A stretch of DNA of 57,326 nt from JBOGZD01 sp050697155 (GCA_050697155.1 JBOGZD010000003.1:1-57326); one strand, 5' to 3'; counted from the first letter of the stretch, positions 43,323 to 52,763 are shown. Notes: generated by a model from the sequence alone, not told the origin. A program made the numbers and translations.

Positions 43323-45188
43323 TCAGACCATGGCCGCGGCGGCGTGCACGCGGTTTTTCCCGGCCCGCTTGGCCTCATACAGCGCCGCATCGGCGGCGGC
43401 GATCAGCCCCTGGACGTCGTCGGCGGCGCCTGGCATCGTCGCCGCGCCAACGCTTGCGGTCACCCTCAGCTCCCCCTCGCCGTCGACGATCGGGATCGGC
43501 TCGGCCGCGATGCGGGTGCGGATCCGCTCGGCGACCTCCACCGCTCCGGCGGTCCCGGTCTCCGGCAGCGCGACGACGAACTCCTCGCCCCCATACCGCG
43601 CCGGCTCGTCGATGTTGCGCGACTCGGCGTTGAGTACCCGCGCCACCTTGCGCAGCACCGCGTCTCCCTGCAGGTGGCCGTGCGTGTCGTTCACCCGCTT
43701 GAAGTCGTCGATGTCGAGGATGAGCAGCGAGAGCTCGTGCCGGAAGCGGTCGGCCCTCGCCGCCTCCTTGCGGATCAGCTCCCGGAAGGCGCGGTTGTTC
43801 GCAAGTCCGGTGAGCTCGTCGGTGATCGCCTGCTCGGAGACCAGCTCGTGCAGGGCAACGTTCTCAACCGAGGCGGTCGCCTGCCCGAGCAGATAGAGGA
43901 AGACGTCGCGCTCGGCCGGCGAGAACGCCCGGTCGGCGCGGGCCACGGTCATCACCCCAACCGGCTCATCGGCGTCGCCGATGCGGCCGAGCGAGCTCGC
44001 CATCGCGATCGCGCCGTCGAGCTCCTCCTCGACCAGTCCCTGCCGGCGCCAGGCGCCGTGCTCTGCCCCCAGGGCCGCGTCGCGGGTCTGTTCGGTCGGC
44101 AGCCCGGCCTCGGCCTCCGCGCCGACCCGGCCGCTGAGCACGATCAGCCCGTAGTCCGCCTCGACCGCGCTCACCGCCGTCTCGACCAGGATCCCGAGCA
44201 GCGCCTCGCGGTCGAGCCCGGAGGCGAAGGCCTCTCCGATCCGGCGGACCGAGCGATCGATCTCGACCTGCTGGCGACGAAGCTGGCCCATCTGCTCGCT
44301 GAGTCGATCGCTCATCTTGTTGAACTCGCTCGCCAACCCCGCCATCTCGTCTCGTCCGACCACCGGCACCTCGCGGCCGAAGTCGCCCTCGCCGATCCCC
44401 CGCGCGGCGTCGAGCATCGCCCTCACCTGGCCCCCGAGCGCGCGGGTGATCATCGCCACCGCCACCAGGGCGATGCCGAAGAAGGCGAGCAGCACCGCGG
44501 CCACCCCCTGGCTGGAGGCGAGGAAGCCCTCGGACTCCCGCGGGCCCGCCACCACGACTCGAAGCCCGTCGCCCCCCGGGAGTGGTGCGCCCGCGGACCG
44601 CATCTCCTCGCCGTTGACCTCGACGTCGACCGCGTCCTCGCCGGCGGGCAGCGAGGCGTCGCCGAGCGCCGCTGTGCTCGAGAGCATCCCCTGCGGTCCG
44701 ACCACGGCCACGTTCGCCCCGGTCACGTCCTCGACGGCCAGCAGGTACTCCTGAAGCGTGGTGGTCGAAAGCGTGAGCGTGGCCAGCGGAGCCCCCGCGC
44801 TCACCGCGATCTCGAGTGACGCGGAGGCGATCGTGCGCGGATCGCCGACGCCGGCCAACTCGTCTCCGTCGGCGTCGACGATCGCGAGGGAGCGAATGCC
44901 CTGCCCGCGGACGAGCTCACGGGCGCGGGCCTCGACGGCCTCGCGATCGTCGATGCGCAGAGCCGCCGCGAGCTCCGAGTCCTCCGCGATCGGCCGCGCG
45001 GTGGAATCCGCTTCGTCGATGCGGTCCTCATAGATCGAGATCGCGGTCTCGAGCCCCGCCCCAAGGCGGGCGTCCGCCTTGCCACTCGCCGAGTCGCCCG
45101 CGATCTGCACCACCAGGATCGCGAGGGCGATCATCGGCAGGACGACGATCAGGACGAAAAAAAGCGCCAGGCGCCCGCGAAAGCTCAA
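43323..45188 (-). CDS. membrane diguanylate cyclase (sensor-HAMP-GAF-GGDEF)
   Basis: 621 residues. TM1 at about 8-30, a periplasmic cache-like sensor to about 225, TM2 near 228-250, HAMP (ALGGQVRAMLDAARGIGEGD), coiled coil, a GAF-like region at about 310-440, and a GGDEF domain. The active site reads GGEEF near 532, with ITDELTGLANNRAF and LDIDDFKRVNDTHGH before it, so it should make c-di-GMP. No inhibitory RxxD motif is obvious directly before GGEEF. Its 5' end abuts the tRNA-Ala(CGC) region. Confidence 0.92.
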   Translation of the reverse strand: MSFRGRLALFFVLIVVLPMIALAILVVQIAGDSASGKADARLGAGLETAISIYEDRIDEADSTARPIAEDSELAAALRIDDREAVEARARELVRGQGIRSLAIVDADGDELAGVGDPRTIASASLEIAVSAGAPLATLTLSTTTLQEYLLAVEDVTGANVAVVGPQGMLSSTAALGDASLPAGEDAVDVEVNGEEMRSAGAPLPGGDGLRVVVAGPRESEGFLASSQGVAAVLLAFFGIALVAVAMITRALGGQVRAMLDAARGIGEGDFGREVPVVGRDEMAGLASEFNKMSDRLSEQMGQLRRQQVEIDRSVRRIGEAFASGLDREALLGILVETAVSAVEADYGLIVLSGRVGAEAEAGLPTEQTRDAALGAEHGAWRRQGLVEEELDGAIAMASSLGRIGDADEPVGVMTVARADRAFSPAERDVFLYLLGQATASVENVALHELVSEQAITDELTGLANNRAFRELIRKEAARADRFRHELSLLILDIDDFKRVNDTHGHLQGDAVLRKVARVLNAESRNIDEPARYGGEEFVVALPETGTAGAVEVAERIRTRIAAEPIPIVDGEGELRVTASVGAATMPGAADDVQGLIAAADAALYEAKRAGKNRVHAAAAMV

Positions 45189-45256
45189 ACCATCAGCTTA
45201 GATCGGCCGAATCGGGGCTATCCTTGCGTCCGCGGCCTTGCAGCGCCGCGTACAGC

Positions 45257-45329
45257 GGGGCTATAGCTCAGTTGGGAGAGCGCCTGGATCGCACCCAGGA
45301 GGTCACGGGTTCGAGCCCCGTTAGCTCCA
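45257..45329 (+). tRNA. tRNA-Ala(CGC), integration target
   Basis: Complete 73-nt cloverleaf: acceptor GGGGCTA/TAGCTCC with G3:U70, anticodon stem CCTGG/CCAGG around ATCGCAC (anticodon CGC), and T-arm ACGGG-TTCGAGC-CCCGT. Its 3' 45 nt recur at 53338-53382 and mark the integration site of the element to the right. Confidence 0.95.
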
Positions 45330-46483
45330 TTTCGCCGGATTCCGCTTGGCTGGGCGGTTCCTGGGTCACGTCGTCTGTTCCCATCACGCGCTCGGTCATC
45401 TCGCCGGGGAACTGAGAGGGAACACGCGCCGCTCGGATCGCCGCCTCGGCCTCCAGGTGCGGCTGTTCGTCGAGCTCGTCGATCACATGCCCGTAGCGGG
45501 TCAACGTCAGCCGGGCATCGTGGCCGAGCTGCCGGGCGACGTAGATGACGCTCCGACCCTCGTGGAGCAACAGCGAGGCGAAGGAGTGGCGCAGCGCGTA
45601 AGGGGTGGCGTCCTCGACCCAGCCGCCTCCGCGGCGCGGGCGAACGCCCGCCGTCGCCACGATTGGTAGGCGGCCTCGGACCAGGCCGCCCCGTCGTGAC
45701 CGGGGAACACGAGACTTGCTCCGGGCGGTCGACGCGACGCAAGCCGCCACCGCGCGAGGTCAGCCTTCAGTGGCGTCAGGAGCCGAACCGTGCGGTGACG
45801 CCGGGTCTTGGTGTCCTCCTCGCGGCCGAGGGAGAGCGCCCGCTCGACGAGCAGAGTCTGGCGGCGGACGTCGCCCCATCTGAGCGCGAGGGTCTCGCCG
45901 GGCCGCAGCCCGGCGTAGGCAAGTACGGAGATCAGCGTCGCGTCGCGCGGCCCCAGCGAGGCGCGCATGGCCTCAATGCTTGCCGGCGCCAGCGCGCGTA
46001 TCTCCTCGCGCCGCGGTCGGCGCGCCTTGCGGACGAATCGCGTGGGATTGGCGGCGATCCGTTCGGCCTCAACGGCGCGCTGCAGAATGGCTCCGAGCAG
46101 CTCTAGGGCCTGGCGGACGGCCACCGACCCGGCCCCGGCGGCCAGGCGTTCGGCCTGCCAACGGGCAATGCGGTCGGGACGCAGGTCCCGAAGCGGGATC
46201 GCGCCCAGCGAGGGTGAGAGGTGGTGGTCGTAGAGGCCGGTGTAGTGCTTGCCCGTCTTGGGAGCGAGCGTCACGGCGTGGGTCGGGCCTAGGTGCCCAC
46301 GACGAAGTCGTCCAGCGTCTCACGGCCGCCTTCGAGCGACGCAAGCGCGCCCAGCTGGCGACGGCGCTTGACCTCGGCGTCGAAATGCTCCGCGTCAGCC
46401 TTGCGGTCGAAGCCCCGCGAGCGGTTGCGGGCGCCCTCGCGGTAGCGCACAACCCATTTCCGACCCTTGCGGTGGACGCTCAC
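45268..46483 (-). pseudogene. tyrosine recombinase (integrase), frameshifted
   Basis: Pieces of one integrase lie in three frames. Residues from GTG 46483 give the arm-binding part (VSVHRKGRKWVVRYREGARN) and stop at about 46291. The core-binding and first catalytic part (LAPKTGKHYTGLYDHHLSP, then LAYAGLRPGETLALRWGDV with the first Arg) reads in another frame to about 45630. The last part (TPYALRHSFASLLLHEG, then LGHDARLTLTRYGHV with the Tyr) reads in a third, ending inside the tRNA. Catalytic residues themselves survive. At least two indels, or two sequencing errors, are needed. GTG overlaps the xis stop. Confidence 0.82.
45285..45330 (+). repeat. attachment-site repeat, tRNA side
   Basis: 46 bp starting TGGATCGCACCCAGGAGG and ending CCCGTTAGCTCCAT. 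It matches 53338-53383 except for one C/T. Similarity resumes after a short gap as GGATTCCGCTTGG here versus GGAATTCCGCTTGG at the far end. Confidence 0.88.
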
Positions 46484-46907
46484 GGCTTCGGCATCGTAGA
46501 CCCGGGCTGGCCCCGGTCGAGGCGGACGATCGCGGCCGTGAGCGGACCGGCATCCGCTGCCACCCCGCGGTGCCGCACCGCGTGAGCGGGGCTCGCAGCC
46601 CAGACGCGAACCGCATCGCCGAAATGATCCAACGCCCGCCGCGCTTGACCGCGCCCAACTCACCCCGAGCGATCGCGCCGCGGATCACCTTAGGCGTCAC
46701 GTTTAGCGTCGCCGCGAGCGAGCTGACCGTGTACGCCGGCTGCTCGCGCAAGGGATCCGCCTCGTCTCCGTCCAGCAGACCACGCAGGCGCTCTCTCGCC
46801 GCCTGATCGGCCGCGAGCGCGTCCACGATGGCAACGGCAAGGGGATCGCGGGGCAGCCGAGTGCCGGCCTGCCCATCCTGATCCCGGGCCTCATGATTCC
46901 TCGCCAT
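46480..46907 (-). pseudogene. excisionase-like HTH protein, frameshifted
   Basis: From the ATG at 46905-46907 (AGAGGTAGGG upstream) the frame encodes an acidic/helical start and then a MerR/excisionase-like helix-turn-helix, SSLAATLNVTPKVIRGAIA then KRGGRWIISA. There the frame is lost. One base shifted, it continues ADAVRVWAASPAHAV and ends at a TGA that overlaps the GTG of int. The restored frame gives the expected xis-int coupling, so a single-base deletion near 46620 is the simplest explanation. Confidence 0.7.
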
Positions 46908-47111
46908 CCCTACCTCTGATGTGGCGCGAGCGCTCCCAGAGTCCAACCTCAGCGGTTCACCGCAGAACGTCTCTAGCGCCTGCCTCCACCGCAGGAGTCG
47001 TCCCTGCCTCTCCGCCCCCAGCCCGCCTGTTTCCGCCTGCGTCCTCGCCACCGACAGCCGAAAAAGCGCTCACACAGTTGCACTGATGTGCACATGTAAC
47101 ATCGTCAACGA

Positions 47112-47477
47112 ATGCCGGCTCGTTCGCACTTCGCCCGGGTCGCCGTCGACGAGGAGCGCTGGGCCGCCTTTCGGCGCGTAGCGCTCGAGCGTGGATTGTC
47201 GATCTCGGCCCACCTCGGGCGCCTGGTCGAGGCCGAGCTCAAGCGCCGCGAGGGGTTGGGCCTCGTGTCCGCAGAAGCGGCGCCCGATGACGAGCAGGCG
47301 CTCTCGGCGCTCGCCGCGGTGCGGGCCTCGATCGACGAGCTCGACGCGATCGCCGGGCGGCTCGCCCGCTCGGCGGTGGCCCACGGCGGATCGTGGGAGG
47401 ACGTCGCCGGCAGGCTGCGGCTTAACCGCGATCGCGCCGAGGCGGCGTACGGCGGCTCTCCGGCTGGAATCGACTGA
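47112..47477 (+). CDS. small ribbon-helix-helix-like protein
   Basis: 121 residues from ATG 47112. RSHFARVAVDEERWAAFRRV then LERGLSISAHLGRLVEAELK resembles the strand-helix-helix of CopG/Arc-type DNA-binding proteins. The rest is helical. The divergent gap to xis contains the palindrome ATGTGCACAT and a TAACAT box, suitable as an autoregulated control region for element excision or maintenance. The identification rests on pattern only. Confidence 0.55.
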   Translation: MPARSHFARVAVDEERWAAFRRVALERGLSISAHLGRLVEAELKRREGLGLVSAEAAPDDEQALSALAAVRASIDELDAIAGRLARSAVAHGGSWEDVAGRLRLNRDRAEAAYGGSPAGID

Positions 47478-47710
47478 GCGATCACCGGCGCCCGTCCCCG
47501 GAATGGCGGTGGACACCGCTGTCGCTGCTCGCGCATTGCGACAGCGAGCCGAAAGGACGGCGGGACTACTCCTTGTCGTCCCTTGCGAGAGCGGGCTAGG
47601 CATGGCCGAGACGCTCGCATCCGCCGCCCAGCGGAAGTCGCCAACGGAAGCTGGTCTGTGCCGAGGCTCCACGGCTGCCCGGTGGACGCGACGCGCCGAA
47701 GTCTTCGCGC
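47478..47710. other. non-coding stretch in the element
   Basis: No ORF with good codon bias is seen between the RHH-like gene and the end of the minus-strand cassette. A 7-bp inverted repeat CTGTCGC...GCGACAG may end transcription from either side. Confidence 0.4.
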
Positions 47711-48121
47711 TCAGGCCAGAGTGATGCCCTCGACCGTGTCGCGCAACACCGCTGTGTCCGCGTACACCCGCCCGCGAGTCAGCTTGCCCTCGCTGAATTC
47801 GTAGATCCAGACGTTGTGTACGTCCAAAGTCTCGCCGTTCTTCGCCCGCGCCTGGACGTGGACCGGGACGACGACCTGATCGCCACCGTCGATGAAGCCC
47901 TCCGGCGTCGAGTTGAACTCGTCGAACCACCGCCACAACTCGCGCGTGAACCAACCGATGACCGCGTCGGCCCCCCGGAAGGTGCCCCCGTAAGGGATCG
48001 AATCCGGCACCACCAGCTCGGAGTCGGGGTGGAGGACGTCCCGCATGTTGGCGGGGTTGTCCTTGCCCCAGCCGGCGAAGGCCTGGGCGAGCAGTTCGAT
48101 GTTGGATGCACCCACATTCAC
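47711..48121 (-). CDS. SnoaL-like / NTF2-fold protein
   Basis: 136 residues from a GTG at 48119-48121 that overlaps the stop of the MBL gene. IELLAQAFAGWGKDNPANMR, LHPDSELVVPDSIPYGGTFRG and WIYEFSEGKLTRGRVYADTA follow the SnoaL-like polyketide-cyclase/NTF2 pattern: conical pocket proteins that bind or isomerise small hydrophobic molecules. Last gene of the five-gene cassette. Substrate unknown. Confidence 0.82.
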   Translation of the reverse strand: MNVGASNIELLAQAFAGWGKDNPANMRDVLHPDSELVVPDSIPYGGTFRGADAVIGWFTRELWRWFDEFNSTPEGFIDGGDQVVVPVHVQARAKNGETLDVHNVWIYEFSEGKLTRGRVYADTAVLRDTVEGITLA

Positions 48122-49224
48122 TCCGTTTCGCTCGAGTCTCCGTTCACGGTTCCGGTCCCGCGCCGCTCCTCATGATCTCGCGCCAGTAGCGCCATTCGAA
48201 AGAACGCGGCGATCAGCTCGCGCGGTCCGGGTGGCTTGGCGGCACCGCGTCGGTGGGCGTCGATCGTGCCAACGCTGACCAGCGCTCGCTCGGGGGCGAG
48301 CCACTCGGCGAAGCCCCACTCCGCGATCTCGTCACCAAGCACGAGCTCGCGGGCGGTTGCGGCGGGCGAGCTACCCGCATCGAGGCGCTCCCCGGCCGCC
48401 CGCTCGAGCCAGCGCCAGTAGTCGATCAGGTGCCGCACCTCGTCGGGTCCACAGACCGGGCCGTGCCCGGGGACGAACCGCTCGGCGCCGAGCCCCAGCA
48501 GGCGCTCGAGTGCCGTCACCCAGCGCTCGAGCGGCCCCGCCCACATGATCGGGGTGACGCCGATGAAAAGGATGTCGGCCGCGATCACGACCCTCGCGTC
48601 CGGGACCCAGGCGATCAGGTCGCCCGGTGTGTGCGCGGGGCCGACCTCGATCAGCCGGACCTCGCGGCCGCCGACATCGAGCTCCAGCCCTCCAGAGAAT
48701 GTTCGGGTCGGCGTCACGAGCTGCAGATCGTCAAATGAGAAGGGTCTGAGCGCCTCGCTCACGTAGGCGGCAATTGCGGCGATGTCGTCGCGCCGTGGAT
48801 AGGGGAGCGGCAGCGAGCCCACGAGCTGGAGGGCGCCCGCGAGCGCCCCGAAGCGCTTCATCTCGGCGGGAGATCCGTCTCCCATCACCGCCGCCGCGGC
48901 CTCGGTGGCGATGATCTCCACTCCTGGCACCTCCTGATTTCCCCACCAGTGATCGCCGTCGGAGTGGGTGTTGACGAGTGTCTCGATCGGCGCCTTCTCG
49001 GTCAGCGGCGCCATCGCGGCCAGCATGCGGCGGGAGAGCTGTGGATCCCACAGGGTGTCGACGAGCAGGGACGCTCCTTCGCCGACCACGATGGCCGCGT
49101 TGCTCTCGCCGAGCAGCCCGTTCGGCTGCAGCCAGGCGTGGACGCCCGGGCGGACCTCAGTCAGCCCACCGTCGAATCTCGCCGGACCGGGATGAAGGGG
49201 ACTGACTGCAGACACCTGGCTCAT
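48118..49224 (-). CDS. MBL-fold metallohydrolase
   Basis: 368 residues. NTHSDGDHWWGN (metal motif HxxxDH), GPAHTPGDLIAWVPD and FVPGHGPVCGP supply the metal ligands of the metallo-beta-lactamase superfamily. A C-terminal helical part (about 300-368) ends in a charged tail. It resembles proteins annotated as hydrolases of lactones or alkyl sulfates, but the exact activity is unknown. It overlaps the SnoaL-like gene by 4 nt and follows the monooxygenase gene by 60 nt. Confidence 0.85.
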   Translation of the reverse strand: MSQVSAVSPLHPGPARFDGGLTEVRPGVHAWLQPNGLLGESNAAIVVGEGASLLVDTLWDPQLSRRMLAAMAPLTEKAPIETLVNTHSDGDHWWGNQEVPGVEIIATEAAAAVMGDGSPAEMKRFGALAGALQLVGSLPLPYPRRDDIAAIAAYVSEALRPFSFDDLQLVTPTRTFSGGLELDVGGREVRLIEVGPAHTPGDLIAWVPDARVVIAADILFIGVTPIMWAGPLERWVTALERLLGLGAERFVPGHGPVCGPDEVRHLIDYWRWLERAAGERLDAGSSPAATARELVLGDEIAEWGFAEWLAPERALVSVGTIDAHRRGAAKPPGPRELIAAFFRMALLARDHEERRGTGTVNGDSSETE

Positions 49225-49284
49225 CTCAACTTAAGAGCCTGCCCGGCCCGTCCGCCGTGGTCATCCCGTCCTGCACGCTGGAGG

Positions 49285-50367
49285 CTAGGGGGCGCGCGCA
49301 GCGATCCGATTCGCGACGTACTCCGCGTCCCGCCCGGCGCCCAGGATGAGCATCGAGCTGAACCCGGACTGGAAGGCAAGGCCGGTGAAGTAGAGGCCCG
49401 GGGCCGAGGTGACGACGCCGCGCTCCTCCTTCGGCCAGCCGTCCTCGGCGATCACTCGTGGCTCTATCCAGGCGAAGTCCTGCTTGAACCCCGTGCACCA
49501 GATCACGTTCGCAACGTCGGGGACGGTGCCGTCGTCGAGCTCAGGCTGGCCGTCGCGCACGCCGGCCACGCGCGCGGTTCTCCGCTCGACTCCGGCCGCC
49601 TCGAGGTCGCTTCGCTTGATCCGCAGGAGCGGCCCGCCGTGCGCGCGGATCTTCGGGCGCAGCTTTCGGCCGATCGGCGTTCGCAGCGTCAGCACCCTGC
49701 GCGCGAGAAACGACATCACCCGCCAGCCCACCACGCGGGCTCCGCGCCCCTCGATGTCGAACGGGATCTGGCCGGTGTCGCGACCGCAGAGGATCGTCCT
49801 GCGCCCGCCCGCGACGTCGATCGCGACGTCGGCGCCCGAGTGGGCCGCGCCGACGACGAGGACCGGGCCGTCTCGGAGTTGTCCGGGGTTCTTGTAGTCG
49901 CTCGAGTGGAGCTGGACGATCTCCGGGTCGAGGTCGGACGCTAACAGGGGCGTGAACGGGCGCCCGAACGTACCGGTGGCGACCACCACGTTCTCGGCCT
50001 CGAGCCGCCAGTTGCCGCAATCGACGAGGTACCCACTGCCGTCCCTCGATACCTTCTCGACCCTGGTGCCGCCGCGGACCGGCAGCTCGAACGCGCTCGC
50101 GTATCGCTCGAGGAAGTCGGCCATCTGGTCCTTGGTCGGGAACATCCAGGGTGTGGCCGGGAACGGCATCCCCGGCAGGCCGTCGAGACGCGCGGGGCTG
50201 TACAGCCGCAGCGAGTCGTAGTGGCGACGCCAGTTGTCGCCGACCTGCTGCTGCTCGTCGACGATCACAAACGGGCGGTCGCGCTTCGCGAGGTGATAGC
50301 CGGTGGCAAGGCCGGCCTGCCCGGCGCCGACGACGACGGTCTCGGTTCGCTCGGTCGCCGCGATCAC
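49285..50367 (-). CDS. FAD-dependent monooxygenase (YUCCA/BVMO-like)
   Basis: 360 residues from GTG 50367. VVVGAGQAGLATGYHLAKR binds FAD, VLVVGAAHSGADVAIDVAGG binds NADPH, and VIWCTGFKQDFAWI is the linker seen in flavin monooxygenases. PGLYFTGLAFQSGFSSMLI closes the fold. Likely oxidises a small lipophilic compound. The start overlaps the cupin stop by 4 nt. With an MBL hydrolase next to it, oxidation followed by hydrolysis of an ester or lactone is a reasonable, untested idea. Confidence 0.88.
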   Translation of the reverse strand: MIAATERTETVVVGAGQAGLATGYHLAKRDRPFVIVDEQQQVGDNWRRHYDSLRLYSPARLDGLPGMPFPATPWMFPTKDQMADFLERYASAFELPVRGGTRVEKVSRDGSGYLVDCGNWRLEAENVVVATGTFGRPFTPLLASDLDPEIVQLHSSDYKNPGQLRDGPVLVVGAAHSGADVAIDVAGGRRTILCGRDTGQIPFDIEGRGARVVGWRVMSFLARRVLTLRTPIGRKLRPKIRAHGGPLLRIKRSDLEAAGVERRTARVAGVRDGQPELDDGTVPDVANVIWCTGFKQDFAWIEPRVIAEDGWPKEERGVVTSAPGLYFTGLAFQSGFSSMLILGAGRDAEYVANRIAARAP

Positions 50368-50747
50368 GACATCGCCTCCGCGGCCTTGACGTTCGCCATC
50401 ACCACGCCGATCGTTTCGCGGAGCTCCTCGGTCGGGCTGAACTCGACGATCTCAGCGCCGGCGTAATGGACCGGGGTGTGCCCAGGCGGCACGTAGTAGG
50501 CGTCGCCGGCGACATACGTCTCCTCACGGTCCGCGAACCGGAACGTGATCATTCCCTCGAGGACGTACCCCCAGCGCGGCACCTGACAGCGATTCTCCGG
50601 CAGGCCGCGGAACAGGCCGGCCCAGTCGGCGTCCGCGGTGTGCGACTCAAAGCACACCGAGTAGCCGCCGTCGAGATGCTCCGTACGGACGTCGAACCCG
50701 TCCAGTGAAACGCTCTCGGACGCTGTCTCTCTCGATACCTTCGGCAT
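50364..50747 (-). CDS. cupin-domain protein
   Basis: 127 residues from the ATG at 50745-50747 with AAGGGAG upstream. RWGYVLEGMITFRFADREET and AGDAYYVPPGHTPVHYAGAE form the two cupin motifs, but the first lacks the usual HxH pair, so the metal site may be reduced. It could be a small ligand-binding or isomerase protein. First gene of the enzyme cassette after the LuxR regulator. Confidence 0.8.
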   Translation of the reverse strand: MPKVSRETASESVSLDGFDVRTEHLDGGYSVCFESHTADADWAGLFRGLPENRCQVPRWGYVLEGMITFRFADREETYVAGDAYYVPPGHTPVHYAGAEIVEFSPTEELRETIGVVMANVKAAEAMS

Positions 50748-50881
50748 GTCGTGCTCCCTTGCTCGTGGCGCCCGCCAACCGGGCACCAGAGCGAAGCTAA
50801 ACCCGCCCACGGCCTCCGCGCATCGGCTGAAACACCCAACTTCCGCTGGCCGCCGGAGTGGGTGATTCCACCCACCCGGCG

Positions 50882-52519
50882 TTAGACCAGCTCGTGCTCG
50901 TACGCGAATGCGGTCGCCGCGGAGCGCGAGGACAAACCGAGCTTCGCGAAGATGTTGCTCACATGGCGCTCGACCGTCCGCTCGCTGAGGACGAGCTCGG
51001 CGGCGATCGCCTTGTTGGTCCGGCCGGCGGCGATGAGGCGCAGGACCTCGAGCTCGCGCGCGGTGAGCCCGTGGACATCGCGGGGAGCTGCGGGCTCGCC
51101 GAGGGCATCGATCTCGGCTAACGCAGACGCTGCGCCGAGCCCGGTGAAGGCCTCGCGCGCAGCGGCGAGCTCCATCGTCGCGGCGTCCTCGTCGCCGAGC
51201 GCTCGGCAGCCCCGGGCCACCAGCGCGCGCGCTCGTGCGGCCTCGTACGGCGCGTCCAGCTCCTGCCAGCCCCGCGCCGCGCGCCGGAGCGCCACCAGCG
51301 CCCGCTCGGCGTCGCCCGCGGCGAGCAGCAGCGCTCCGCGCGCCTGCGCCGCGACCGCATCGAGCATTCCACCCTCGTAGTCGGCGGCGATCCCCCCGAG
51401 CTCGTCGCAGGCGGCGCGAGCCTCGTCCGCCGCCCCGGTCGCAAGCATGATCTCGACCGCTGCCGGCAGGAGGCCTGCGCGGGCCGGTCGCTCGGTGGTC
51501 TCCGCGAGGACGCGGCGGATCGAGGCCGCCGCTGCGCCCGCCTCGCCCTGGGCGAGTCGCAACAGCGCGAGGCCGGGCTGTGGCTCGCGGCCACGATGGC
51601 TTGCCTCTCGGTACGCGTCCTCGGCCGCGGAAAAGTCTCCCTGAAGCCGGTGCACGTCGCCCTCGAGGTAGCTGGCCTCGCCGGCGGCCCGCTGGTTGTT
51701 CCCCTGGAGGCAGCGCCCGCCCGCCCGCCGGGCCTCCTCAAGCGCCTCGTCCCACGCGCCTCGCAGAGCCATGATCTCGGTTCGGTGGACGAGGCACCGG
51801 CCCGTGAAGGCCACCATGTCGGGCTGCTCCTCGCACCACTGCGAGAGCGCGGCGGTCCACTCGGCCGCCCGCCGCAGCTCGTAGGCCTCCCGGCAACCGA
51901 GGATCACGCCGCAGTAGACGATGCCGCTCGGGATCGGCGACAGCTCCCCGGTCGAGACCGAGACCATCGCCTCGTCCAAGAGCCGGAGGCCTTCCTGCAC
52001 TTCGCCCCTCTTGATCATGAGATGACCCTGGTGGTGGCCCGCAAGCGCGACGAGGTCCGGGTCACCAAGGTGCTCGCCGATCCGGGTCGCCTCTGCGGCC
52101 GCTGCGATCGCGCCGTCGAGGTTGCCCTGGGCTTCGCGCTGGAACATCACCGGGATCAGGAGGTACCCCTGCTCGACACATTCACCGCCCTCGCGATCCA
52201 CGAGGCGCTGCGCTCGGCCGAGCCAGCCGCCCGCGCGCCCCATCTCGCCCTCCTGGACGAGGTTGATCCCCACCCAGAATGCGCAGCGTGCCGCGGGGAG
52301 GGCTTCACCCGCGTTGAGGTGGGCCTGGTGCGCGCGTTCGAGCGCGTCGTAGAAGTCGCCGTGACGGCCGAGCATGTAGGCGGCGATTGACAACCGCTCA
52401 AGGTCGTCGGCGGTCAGGGACGCCTTTCGATCGGCTCCCGACAGCGCCGCGTATGCGGCGTTCCAAGCCCGATCCGCGTAGAGCTCGCGGCCTCGTTCGA
52501 CGTCGGCGAGGGCGTCCAC
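50882..52519 (-). CDS. LuxR-family regulator with TPR-like repeats
   Basis: 545 residues from the GTG at 52517-52519, with GATAAT (52529-52534, minus) 9 nt upstream. Residues 1-470 are helical repeats of TPR type (for example LERAHQAHLNAGEALPAARC and AEDAYREASHRG). The C-terminal LuxR HTH is LTARELEVLRLIAAGRTNKA then LSERTVERHVSNIFAKLGL. There is no ATPase (MalT/LAL) P-loop, so it is the small TPR-HTH type. It lies upstream of the cassette on the same strand, 134 nt from the cupin gene, and probably controls it in response to a ligand or partner. Confidence 0.87.
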   Translation of the reverse strand: MDALADVERGRELYADRAWNAAYAALSGADRKASLTADDLERLSIAAYMLGRHGDFYDALERAHQAHLNAGEALPAARCAFWVGINLVQEGEMGRAGGWLGRAQRLVDREGGECVEQGYLLIPVMFQREAQGNLDGAIAAAAEATRIGEHLGDPDLVALAGHHQGHLMIKRGEVQEGLRLLDEAMVSVSTGELSPIPSGIVYCGVILGCREAYELRRAAEWTAALSQWCEEQPDMVAFTGRCLVHRTEIMALRGAWDEALEEARRAGGRCLQGNNQRAAGEASYLEGDVHRLQGDFSAAEDAYREASHRGREPQPGLALLRLAQGEAGAAAASIRRVLAETTERPARAGLLPAAVEIMLATGAADEARAACDELGGIAADYEGGMLDAVAAQARGALLLAAGDAERALVALRRAARGWQELDAPYEAARARALVARGCRALGDEDAATMELAAAREAFTGLGAASALAEIDALGEPAAPRDVHGLTARELEVLRLIAAGRTNKAIAAELVLSERTVERHVSNIFAKLGLSSRSAATAFAYEHELV

Positions 52520-52745
52520 CTTATTGTGATTATCGCCCCAGCATCGCGCCTTTGAGTATTACGGCCTCAATCGCTCCGTGGCAGCTGCTGGCCCGGCTAA
52601 ACGAGCGTCCGATCGCCCGACTCGAGACGATCGCAACGGACGAGCTGGAGAAGCCGCAATGGATACCGCTCACTGTCGCAACCGCGTGACAGCAGAACTG
52701 TCGCTCCCATGGCTTGCGTGAGGTGGCATCCGCGCCTCCCGGCAC
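52520..52745. other. divergent intergenic region, regulator versus HicA
   Basis: About 225 bp between the LuxR/TPR gene and HicA. It holds the GATAAT box of the regulator and is AT-richer near 52520-52565. No convincing ORF is seen. Confidence 0.4.
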
Positions 52746-52763
52746 GATCGGGCAGTGGCCCGA
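52746..52763. promoter_or_regulatory. inverted repeat over the HicA start
   Basis: ATCGGGC (52746-52752) and GCCCGAT (52757-52763) are perfect arms 4 nt apart and cover the GTG of hicA. Toxin-antitoxin operons are usually autoregulated, so an operator is plausible. A start-masking hairpin in the mRNA is the alternative. Confidence 0.4.

Noticed and set aside
52387..52689. Plus-strand 100-codon frame between the LuxR/TPR gene and hicA
   Set aside because: It begins inside the regulator gene on the opposite strand, its first half is Arg/Pro-rich, and it has no homology I recognise.
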